Shown here: positions 1 to 5,979 of the stretch, piece by piece
Layout of the letters: the number at the start of each line of letters is the position of its first letter
Position numbering within the stretch: the stretch's first letter is position 1
Source: Planctomycetaceae bacterium UBA4655
GTDB lineage: Bacteria > Planctomycetota > Planctomycetia > Pirellulales > UBA1268
Length of the DNA stretch: 5,979 nt
Reading direction: 5' to 3'
Assembly (NCBI GenBank): GCA_002405515.1
Contig: DHLZ01000090.1
Location: 1-5,979, forward strand
Program-made: the position numbers and the translations under genes
Notes under the pieces: model-generated
The model's database searches: none
The model's input: the letters and a program-made list of their open reading frames with translations, nothing else
What the model was told of the DNA's origin: nothing

Positions 1-1
1 G

Positions 2-1435
2 GTTCCACCCACGTGGAGGGAGGATTGGATTGGACCATGGTCCGGATCGTTGTCCTGCGAAGTTGAGAAGCCCTGGAGGCCACTGACCCAGGTGTGGAAA
101 GAGGCGCCCGCTGGCCAAGTGAGGATGGTGATTACCGCGACCGGCTTGGATGCCGCCGGCAAGGAGATCGGCCCGGCGGAATTCCCGGGCAAGACATATA
201 AGTACATCGGCGGCGATCCCCTGGAGGAGCACAACTGGAAAATACGCGCAGGCTTGGTGAAGAAGGACGGCCTGGCACTGCCCGGTTTCACGAACGGCGT
301 GCCGGTCATGAAAATGGCCACCTTTGCCGGGCCGTACTGGGCGCCCAACCGGACTGCCAAGGAAGGCGCCCTGGCTGCGGCCCGGTCGGTTCGGGACCAG
401 GACGAACTCATGACCTTGAGGAACTTCTGCGCCTGGAGAGGGGGTGACGTACTCAGTTCTACGTTTGTGCGTGCCTGCGTGCTCATCGCGGCCTTGTCCG
501 ACAACCCGGAGGAGCGCCGCGACGCCCTGGCGCTGGCCGAGCGCGCGGCCTGGTTGATGTACGGCGGGCATCGCGGAAGAGTGCCCACCGTCTATCATGG
601 CAATGTCCCCTTGATGCTCTGGTGCGGCCTGGCCTATCTCGACGTCTACGCCGTCGGCAAAGACCCGCGTTTCCGCGACGCCGCCGTGGACCTGGCCAAA
701 GCGATCGCCGCCGCTCAGGACCCCACGGACGGCGGCTGGCCCGCCGCGGAAGGGAAAACAACAGGCTGGGGAGGGGGGACGTTTGGGCCTTCCGAGGCAC
801 GCACCAACGCCGGGGAACCGATGCTCTGGTTCCTCGGGCGAGTGCGTAAGGAACTGGGCGTCGATGACTTCGTCCAGAACGAGGCCCGGGCCAACAAGTG
901 GGTGCAGACCTGCTGCCTGCCGGAGATGTTCTGGCAGAATGTGGGACATCACAGCTTGGAGACGATCCTCGTGCAGGACCGGGTCGCGCCCCACGCGCTC
1001 TCCTACTGCACCTGGCAGCTGGATTACGCCGATGCCAAGGACAAGGATCTGAAACTGGTGATGGAGATCGCCCGCTGGTGCGAGGAGCGGCACGTGAACT
1101 GGGATCGCAAACTCGGCCCTTACGCACTCTTGGAGACGCGTCCCTCCTGCTGGGGCTGGGGCCGCGCTGCGGGTCTTGGCATTCGCAATGCGGGCAGTCT
1201 GGTCTACGTCTGGACGCGTCTGTGGCAGGAGACCAAGGACCCGCTTTGGAAGGCCAAGGCCGATGCCCTGGTACAGAGCATCCTGGTCGCACAGGACCCG
1301 GCGGATGGTGGATTGGCGAAATCTTTCAATCGTAGTTCGGCAGACACAAGTTCCTTCTCCTACAACGATTATGATGTGGTTGACGCGGCCTATCGCCTGG
1401 TGGATTACTCGCGCCTCACGGCCGGGAAGCCATAG
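2..1435 (+). CDS. Partial hypothetical protein with C-terminal alpha/alpha-toroid-like domain (5' end missing)
   Basis: The frame is open from base 2 with no stop, and no good start with a ribosome-binding site is visible, so the true start probably lies left of the window. The first internal start is TTG at 50. It gives 477 visible codons ending in TAG. Numbering from base 2, residues about 25-60 look like a small beta-rich segment with alternating hydrophobic residues (QVRMVITATGLDAAGKEIG). Residues about 115-470 are mainly helical, with repeated helix-turn units: AQDPTDGGW at 238-246 and AQDPADGG at 430-437, each closing a helix of the type DAAVDLAKAIAA or KADALVQSIL. This spacing and the Trp/Tyr-rich loops (HH at 316-317, PSCWGW at 381-386) resemble alpha/alpha-barrel enzymes such as polysaccharide lyases and unsaturated glycan hydrolases. 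I cannot assign a family or catalytic residues, so a carbohydrate role is inference. It ends 199 bases before the next gene. Confidence 0.85.
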   Translation, partial: VPPTWREDWIGPWSGSLSCEVEKPWRPLTQVWKEAPAGQVRMVITATGLDAAGKEIGPAEFPGKTYKYIGGDPLEEHNWKIRAGLVKKDGLALPGFTNGVPVMKMATFAGPYWAPNRTAKEGALAAARSVRDQDELMTLRNFCAWRGGDVLSSTFVRACVLIAALSDNPEERRDALALAERAAWLMYGGHRGRVPTVYHGNVPLMLWCGLAYLDVYAVGKDPRFRDAAVDLAKAIAAAQDPTDGGWPAAEGKTTGWGGGTFGPSEARTNAGEPMLWFLGRVRKELGVDDFVQNEARANKWVQTCCLPEMFWQNVGHHSLETILVQDRVAPHALSYCTWQLDYADAKDKDLKLVMEIARWCEERHVNWDRKLGPYALLETRPSCWGWGRAAGLGIRNAGSLVYVWTRLWQETKDPLWKAKADALVQSILVAQDPADGGLAKSFNRSSADTSSFSYNDYDVVDAAYRLVDYSRLTAGKP

Positions 1436-1498
1436 GCGTTAGGCGGTTGTACAAGAGCGACCGCAAGATCGTGTGCGCACACCATTGACCGGGCTATC

Positions 1499-1516
1499 CT
1501 TAGGATTCTTAGGATT
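1499..1516. repeat. Two tandem copies of the 9-mer CTTAGGATT
   Basis: CTTAGGATT occurs at 1499-1507 and again, unchanged, at 1508-1516. The first copy also forms the right half of a short inverted repeat, ATCCT-T-AGGAT (1496-1506). It lies about 120 bases upstream of the start of the cytochrome-like gene, where an operator or an upstream activator site could sit. Chance or a small slippage duplication is also possible; the function is unknown. Confidence 0.6.
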
Positions 1517-1586
1517 CCCACCCTGGGTTTCGCACAATTTGCCGTGCGACCTGCGGTCGATAAAGTTGGTAGTTGCATTGGCAAGT

Positions 1587-1609
1587 CGATCATCTGGCCC
1601 GATTGATCG
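1587..1609. repeat. Short inverted repeat CGATCA / TGATCG
   Basis: CGATCA at 1587-1592 and TGATCG at 1604-1609 are perfect reverse complements separated by 11 bases, 25 bases before the start codon of the cytochrome-like gene. It could be a weak hairpin in the leader or a dyad operator. With only 6-bp arms it may equally be chance, and no T-run follows, so it is not a convincing terminator. Confidence 0.3.
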
Positions 1610-1617
1610 GTGCTTAC

Positions 1618-1623
1618 GAAAGG
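1618..1623 (+). promoter_or_regulatory. Weak candidate ribosome-binding site for the PSCyt1/DUF1549/DUF1553 gene
   Basis: GAAAGG lies 11 bases before the ATG at 1635. The match to the anti-Shine-Dalgarno sequence is partial and the spacing is slightly long. It favours the ATG at 1635 over the upstream GTG at 1473, together with the position of the signal peptide. Confidence 0.35.
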
Positions 1624-1634
1624 CCCAAAGAACC

Positions 1635-4600
1635 ATGTGCGACTCGTGGCATGAGCGGGTTTCCGCGTCCTCGGTAAGCCCCTTTCGAGCCGGGCTTCTG
1701 CGGTTGCGTCGACCAAGGCTTGGGTTTCTCAGCCTCGTGGTCGCGCTGGCCGGTTGCGTCGTGACGGGGAGCCTCGACCGGGCGGCTGCCGCCGAAGCCA
1801 CGCCCGAGGGACTTGCGTTTTTCGAGTCCAAGATCCGCCCCGTCCTCGTCGGCAAGTGCTATCAGTGCCATTCCGCCGAGGCCCAGCAGGCCGGACGGCT
1901 CAAGGCCGAGCTGTTACTCGACACCCGCGACGGCATGCTCAAGGGCGGTGAGAGCGGCCCGGCCCTCGTGCCCGGAAGCAAGGAGAAAAGCCTGCTGCTC
2001 GACGCAATCGGCCACAAGGGGCTCGAGATGCCCCCCGAAGGCAAGCTGCCAGACAATGTGATCGCCGATTTCACGACCTGGTTCGAGATGGGGGCTCCAG
2101 ACCCGCGAACCGGTCCGGCGGCCGTCGTCGAGACCCGAAAGATCGACGTCGCGGCGGGCCGAAACCATTGGTCGTATCGCCGGCTGAGCAAGGTGACACC
2201 GCCCGAGGTGAAGGATGCGGCCTGGGTGCGGAACGACATCGACCGCTTCATCCGCGCCCGTCAGGAGGCCGCTGGTGTCGTCCCCAACGCCGAAGCGGCA
2301 AAGGCGACGCTCCTGCGGCGCGTGACGTTCGATCTCGTCGGCCTGCCGCCGACTCCCGATGAAGTCCGGGCCTTTCTCGCCGACGCGAGCCCCGATGCCT
2401 ACGAAAAGGTCGTCGAGCGGCTGCTGGCGAGCCCGCAGTTCGGCGAGCGCTGGGCGCGGCACTGGCTCGACGTCGTCCGCTTCGCCGAAAGCGGCGGCTA
2501 CGAGTTCGACAAACTCCGGCCCAATGCCTACCGCTATCGCGACTTCGTCATCCGGGCATTCAACGCCGACATGCCCTATTCCGAGTTTCTCCGGCTGCAG
2601 GTAGCCGGCGACCTGCGCGAGCCGAACGACGTCGATGCGGCGGCGGCGACCGGTCTGCTCGTCGCCGGACCCTATCCGGGCCAAGTCACGGCCAAGATGC
2701 GTGAGCAGGTGCGGTATGACCAGCTCGACGACATGGCGTCGACGCTCGGCGCGGCGGTGCTCGGCATGACGATCGGCTGCGCCCGCTGCCACGACCACAA
2801 GTACGATGCCATCGAGCAACGCGACTACTACGCGTTGCTCTCATGCCTGCGACAAGCCGCACAAGCCGACGTCAGTATCGATTCCGAGCCCAAAAAAACG
2901 GCACAGGCCCTCGAGGTCTGGCGGAAGGAGCGCGATCCGCTCGCGGCCGCCGTGAACGCACTGCGGCACGAGCCTTTTGCCGCAGCACTGCCCGGCCTGA
3001 AGGCCACCGTCGCAGCCCGGTCGCCCGGGCAGTGGCGCTGGCTGCATCCACGCGAGGTGAAGGGACAAAAGGCGACTCTCACCGCCGGAGACGACGCCGT
3101 CGTCAACGCGACGGGCAAGCTGGTGCCCAATGATTCGTATCGGGCCGTGTTCCACACCCGGGCCCAGGGCCTGACGGCACTCCGTCTCGAGGCCCTCTCC
3201 GGCACCGGCACGCCGCGAACCGGACCAGGCACTGCGAAGGATGGCGGATTCGGGCTGACACGCATCTCCGTGACCGCCAGGCCGCTCGTGCGCGGGAAGG
3301 GCCAGCAGATCACCCCCGTGCTCGCCGCCGGCGCGGCGACGGCCGCGGCCGATGGTTTTGCCGCGGCTGGGGCCGTCGATATGAATGCGGCCACGGGCTG
3401 GTCGGTCGGCGACCAGACCGGCCGAGATCATGCCGTCGTGTTCCAGTTCGACAAGCCGCTCGGCTTTGAAGGGGGCACGGAACTCACAGTCGCGCTGTCC
3501 TTCGAGAACGGGCAGTACGGACTCGGCCGGTTCCGGGTGGCCGTCGGCGCCGTGACCGGCACACCGGCGGTCGATGGCGATGCGGTGTCTCAGGCGGCGG
3601 ACGAGATCGTGGCCCTGACGGCGGCTGCGGACGCCGCCGGCAAGAAGGTGGAGACCGACGACGACACCTGGCGTGAACTGGCGTCCTGGTATCGGTTCGT
3701 CGATGCCAAGGCGGGCGCGGCGAGCGCGGCGCTCGATGCTGTCGATGCCCGCAAGCCTCAGCCGACGCTCGTCCAGGTCTATGCGGCTAAAAATTCCAAC
3801 ATGCCGGATGTGTTCCTTCTTGCCCGCGGCGAGGTGGGTCGCAAGCAAGACAAGATGAACCCCGGATTCATCCGGGCGACGATCGCGTCCGACGACGCCG
3901 AACGGCCGCTGCTGGTCGGCACGGGTGGGCCGGCGAAGGTGGATCGGGATTCGCGGCTCGGCCTGGCCGACTGGCTCGCCGACACCGACCGGGGCGCCGG
4001 TCCGCTCGCGGCCCGCGTGATCGTCAATCGGCTCTGGCACTTCCACTTCGGCCGCGGCATCATCTCGACCCCCAATGATCTCGGCACGCAGGGAGACAAG
4101 CCCAGCCACCCGGAACTCCTCGAATGGCTGGCCGGCCGGCTCGTGCAGGAAGGCTGGTCGCTGAAAAAACTCCATCGCCTGATCGTGACGAGCGCCACCT
4201 ACCGGCAGGCGGGGCTCGTGAGCGATGCCAATCGCAAGGCCGATCCGGACAACCTCCTCCTCTGGCGGCGGCGGCCGGTGCGACTGGAGGCCGAGGCGAT
4301 CCGCGATGCGATGCTGGCGGTGTCGGGCAGTCTGCAGACCACGATGTACGGGCCCGGCGAGGGAGATGGTAAGGCGCGGCGCAGCATCTACCTGTCGGTC
4401 AGGCGGAGTCAGCCAATCCCCTTCCTGCGACTGTTCGATCAGCCGGAGCCGCTGCAGTCGGTGGGCGCACGGGGCATGGCCACCGTGCCGACGCAGTCGC
4501 TGGCCATGATGAACTCCCCGTTCGTGCGCACAGCCGCCCAAGGGCTCGCGGATCGGGCCCGGAAAGCGGCCGGAACCGGCACCCCCGAGCAGCTGCTCAA

Positions 4601-4745
4601 CGCCGCGACTATGATCGCGTTCGGGAGGCCGTCGACGGCCGTGGAACGCGACACGCTCGGACCGCTCCTGGCCCCCGATGCCAAGCCGCTGGTTGACGTC
4701 TGTCACATCATGCTCTGCACGAACGAATTCATCTTTCTCGATTGA
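1635..4745 (+). CDS. PSCyt1-DUF1549(PSCyt2)-DUF1553(PSD1) planctomycete cytochrome-like protein
   Basis: The product is 1036 residues from ATG 1635, chosen because it places a basic stretch (RLRRPR, 23-28) and a hydrophobic core (30-40) near the N terminus; the frame is open back to GTG 1473. LAGC at 38-41 is a perfect lipobox, and an alternative Sec cleavage site lies near the AAAAEA at 50-55. Domains in order: PSCyt1 cytochrome c-like domain about 57-155 with haem motif CYQCH (75-79) and probable axial Met132 in LEMPP; DUF1549 about 175-415, with RRVTFDLVGLPPTPDEV, ERWARHWLDVVRFAES and a second CxxCH, CARCHDHKYD (382-391); a less conserved, beta-rich insert about 495-640; DUF1553 about 770-1036, with ARVIVNRLWHFHFGRGI, LIVTSATYRQ, MATVPTQSLAMMN and the usual C-terminal TNEFIFLD. 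The length and ends fit an intact family member. Likely extracytoplasmic. Its substrate and electron partners are unknown; a role in degrading complex polysaccharides is only a context-based suggestion. It is coupled to the DUF1501 gene. Confidence 0.96.
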   Translation: MCDSWHERVSASSVSPFRAGLLRLRRPRLGFLSLVVALAGCVVTGSLDRAAAAEATPEGLAFFESKIRPVLVGKCYQCHSAEAQQAGRLKAELLLDTRDGMLKGGESGPALVPGSKEKSLLLDAIGHKGLEMPPEGKLPDNVIADFTTWFEMGAPDPRTGPAAVVETRKIDVAAGRNHWSYRRLSKVTPPEVKDAAWVRNDIDRFIRARQEAAGVVPNAEAAKATLLRRVTFDLVGLPPTPDEVRAFLADASPDAYEKVVERLLASPQFGERWARHWLDVVRFAESGGYEFDKLRPNAYRYRDFVIRAFNADMPYSEFLRLQVAGDLREPNDVDAAAATGLLVAGPYPGQVTAKMREQVRYDQLDDMASTLGAAVLGMTIGCARCHDHKYDAIEQRDYYALLSCLRQAAQADVSIDSEPKKTAQALEVWRKERDPLAAAVNALRHEPFAAALPGLKATVAARSPGQWRWLHPREVKGQKATLTAGDDAVVNATGKLVPNDSYRAVFHTRAQGLTALRLEALSGTGTPRTGPGTAKDGGFGLTRISVTARPLVRGKGQQITPVLAAGAATAAADGFAAAGAVDMNAATGWSVGDQTGRDHAVVFQFDKPLGFEGGTELTVALSFENGQYGLGRFRVAVGAVTGTPAVDGDAVSQAADEIVALTAAADAAGKKVETDDDTWRELASWYRFVDAKAGAASAALDAVDARKPQPTLVQVYAAKNSNMPDVFLLARGEVGRKQDKMNPGFIRATIASDDAERPLLVGTGGPAKVDRDSRLGLADWLADTDRGAGPLAARVIVNRLWHFHFGRGIISTPNDLGTQGDKPSHPELLEWLAGRLVQEGWSLKKLHRLIVTSATYRQAGLVSDANRKADPDNLLLWRRRPVRLEAEAIRDAMLAVSGSLQTTMYGPGEGDGKARRSIYLSVRRSQPIPFLRLFDQPEPLQSVGARGMATVPTQSLAMMNSPFVRTAAQGLADRARKAAGTGTPEQLLNAATMIAFGRPSTAVERDTLGPLLAPDAKPLVDVCHIMLCTNEFIFLD

Positions 4746-4747
4746 GG
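4744..4747 (+). promoter_or_regulatory. Ribosome-binding site of the DUF1501 gene overlapping the upstream stop codon
   Basis: GAGG at 4744-4747 uses the last two bases of the TGA stop (4743-4745) of the preceding gene and sits 8 bases before ATG 4756. This good spacing decides the start of the DUF1501 gene and implies translational coupling of the two genes. Confidence 0.65.
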
Positions 4748-4755
4748 CGTATCCC

Positions 4756-5979
4756 ATGCAGCCCACAGGCATCGGCGAACTTGCTCTTCCCCCGCGCCGG
4801 CAGTTTCTCCGCGACGCCGGTCAGGGCTTCGGCGGCCTCGCCCTCGCGACGCTGCTCGGCGGCCAGGGACAGGGAGCCATGAGATCGCTTCCGCACCATG
4901 CCCCGCGGGCCAGACGCGTGATCTGGCTGTTCATGACCGGCGGCCCGGCACAGATGGACACCTGGGACTACAAGCCGGAGCTTCAGGCACGCAACGGCCA
5001 GCCGCTGCCCGGCGCCGACTCGAAGACCGGGTTTTTCAGCACCAGCGGCCGTCTGCTTGCCAGCCCGTTCAAGTGGGCTCAGCATGGCGAATCGGGCAGC
5101 TGGGTGAGCGAGTTGTTCCCGCACCTGGCCCGGCACGTCGATCGGATGGCGTTCATCCACTCCTGCCATGTCAGGGCCAACAACCACGCCCCCGCCGCGA
5201 TCGAGCTGATGTCGGGCTTCAGCCGGCCGGGGATGCCGACCCTGGGAGCCTGGCTCGACTACGGCCTCGGATCGCTCAACGACGATCTGCCGAGCTTCAT
5301 GGTTCTGCATGACAGTACCAGGCCGCGGGGCGACGACCAGATCTGGTCGTCCGGCTTCCTGCCGCGCAGCCATCAGGCGATCGCCCTGAACCCCGATCTC
5401 AGGATCGATTATCTCGGCCGCCGCACCGGGCTCTCGGCCGCACGCCAGCGAGAGGAACTCGACGCCTTGGCGAAGTTGAACGCGGCCCACGCCGCCGAAC
5501 GCCCCGATCAGGCCGATCTTGCCGCCCGGCTGACCAGCTTCGAACTCGCCTATCGGATGCAGGTGGCGGCGCCCGAAGCCTTCGATCTCTCGCAGGAGCC
5601 GAAGCATGTGCATGATCTTTATGGCACGGCCGATGGGCAATGCGAGGTGATGGCCCGACAGTGCCTCACCGCCCGGCGGCTCTTGGAACGCGGCGTGCGG
5701 TTCATCCAGATCTTCGCCGGCAGGTCCAAAGGCGGGGATGGCTCGGTGAACGACGTGCCCTGGGATGGCCACGACGACATCGAAAAGAACCATCGGGCCT
5801 GCGGCCCGTCGGTCGATCGGCCCTCGGCCGCGCTTTTGGCCGACCTCGAGGCCCGCGGCCTGCTCGACGACACGCTTGTGATCTGGGGAGGCGAGTTCGG
5901 CCGCACGAGCGACTCGCAGGGGGGCAAGGGCCGCGACCACAACCCCAGCGGCTTCACGATCTGGATGGCCGGCGGCGGC
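4756..5979 (+). CDS. DUF1501 family protein with Tat signal, 3' end missing
   Basis: The frame is open from ATG 4756 to the right edge (408 codons, no stop), so this is an N-terminal fragment of a protein usually somewhat longer. RRQFLR at 14-19, followed by a mild hydrophobic stretch (GFGGLALATLLGG, 24-36), is a twin-arginine signal, so export in folded form is expected. DUF1501 belongs to the alkaline phosphatase/sulfatase-like superfamily. The visible family motifs are VIWLFMTGGPAQMDTWDYKPEL (start about residue 55), SCHVRANNHAPAAIELMSG (136-154), LYGTADGQCEVMARQCLTARRLLERGVRF (start about 288), WDGHDDIEKNH (336-346), a DDTLVIWGGEFGRT segment (371-384) and GRDHNPSGFTIWMAGGG (392-408). The conserved Asp and His residues in these motifs resemble the metal-binding positions of the superfamily, but activity and substrate have not been shown. 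It starts 10 bases after the cytochrome-like gene and is almost certainly co-transcribed with it. Confidence 0.96.
   Translation, partial: MQPTGIGELALPPRRQFLRDAGQGFGGLALATLLGGQGQGAMRSLPHHAPRARRVIWLFMTGGPAQMDTWDYKPELQARNGQPLPGADSKTGFFSTSGRLLASPFKWAQHGESGSWVSELFPHLARHVDRMAFIHSCHVRANNHAPAAIELMSGFSRPGMPTLGAWLDYGLGSLNDDLPSFMVLHDSTRPRGDDQIWSSGFLPRSHQAIALNPDLRIDYLGRRTGLSAARQREELDALAKLNAAHAAERPDQADLAARLTSFELAYRMQVAAPEAFDLSQEPKHVHDLYGTADGQCEVMARQCLTARRLLERGVRFIQIFAGRSKGGDGSVNDVPWDGHDDIEKNHRACGPSVDRPSAALLADLEARGLLDDTLVIWGGEFGRTSDSQGGKGRDHNPSGFTIWMAGGG

Larger units (their letters stand above)
1436..1634. other. Intergenic region, probable 5' regulatory region of the cytochrome-like gene
   Basis: This 199-base gap is visibly less GC-rich than the flanking genes. 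The frame of the downstream gene stays open back to a GTG at 1473, but the 54 extra residues look neither like a signal peptide nor like part of the family, so I treat the stretch as non-coding. Weak sigma70-like hexamer pairs can be read: TTGACC at 1485-1490 with TAGGAT at 1510-1515 (19-base spacer), and TTGCCG at 1539-1544 with TAAAGT at 1561-1566 (16-base spacer). Neither is strong, and planctomycete promoters are poorly predicted by such matches. No stem-loop followed by a T-run is seen after the upstream gene, so read-through from it cannot be excluded. Confidence 0.4.

Noticed and set aside
37..66. ATG at 37 preceded by a good purine-rich stretch (GGAGGGAGGA at 15-24)
   Set aside because: The frame closes after nine codons at the TGA at 64-66. 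It is out of frame with the real coding sequence, which reads through from the left edge. The purine stretch is explained by codons of that frame.
1436..1500. Terminator after the toroid gene
   Set aside because: I could not find a stable stem-loop followed by a run of T in this stretch.
1473..1634. N-terminal extension of the cytochrome-like gene from GTG 1473
   Set aside because: The 54 added residues push the signal peptide far from the N terminus and show no family similarity. ATG 1635 gives a sensible export signal.
1701..1761. 11-base direct repeat CGGTTGCGTCG at 1701-1711 and 1751-1761
   Set aside because: The copies lie in different reading frames within the signal-peptide coding region and are 50 bases apart. 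This is most likely chance in GC-rich sequence.
1914..2819. Minus-strand open frame of 301 codons within the PSCyt1/DUF1549 region
   Set aside because: It is fully covered by conserved plus-strand domains including both CxxCH motifs, and its own translation has no domain-like pattern.
2841..4772. Long minus-strand open frame of 643 codons opposite the cytochrome-like gene
   Set aside because: It lies antisense to a protein with clear conserved domains. Its translation is rich in Arg, His and Gly without any recognisable motif, as expected for a shadow frame of GC-rich codons.
4729..5940. Minus-strand open frame of 403 codons opposite the DUF1501 gene
   Set aside because: The plus strand encodes an unmistakable DUF1501 protein over the same bases. 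The antisense translation shows low-complexity shadow composition and no convincing family motif.

Overview
The window looks like a piece of a Planctomycetes genome, or a close relative in the PVC group. The evidence is a gene pair typical of that phylum: a PSCyt1-PSCyt2(DUF1549)-PSD1(DUF1553) multidomain cytochrome-like protein, followed 10 bases later by a DUF1501 protein. The DNA is GC-rich, and all three supported genes lie on the + strand. No tRNA, rRNA, CRISPR array, insertion sequence or phage gene is visible.

Layout. (1) Bases 2-1435 hold the 3' part of a gene whose reading frame is already open at the left edge. Its product ends in a helical domain with repeated AQDP-DGG turns, which suggests an alpha/alpha-toroid fold like that of many carbohydrate-active enzymes; its exact family is not recognised. 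(2) Bases 1436-1634 are a non-coding gap with lower GC. It holds a 9-bp tandem repeat, two short inverted repeats and weak promoter-like hexamers. (3) Bases 1635-4745 hold the complete PSCyt1/DUF1549/DUF1553 gene. It has two CxxCH haem motifs, a beta-rich insert between the conserved halves, and an N-terminal export signal containing a perfect lipobox. (4) Bases 4756-5979 hold the 5' part of a DUF1501 gene with a twin-arginine signal. It is cut by the right edge, so no stop codon is seen.

How they may work together. Genes 2 and 3 almost certainly form a translationally coupled pair: the ribosome-binding site of gene 3 overlaps the stop codon of gene 2. Both products carry export signals, one Sec/lipoprotein-like and one Tat-like, so both should act outside the cytoplasm. 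The biochemical role of this common planctomycete pair is not established; a link to breakdown of complex or sulfated polysaccharides is often suggested from genome context. The upstream toroid protein fits such a setting but sits behind a 199-bp gap and may be a separate transcription unit. I do not see a clearly new system. The points most worth a second look are the lipobox, the embedded beta-rich domain, the unclassified toroid protein, and the structured gap between genes 1 and 2.
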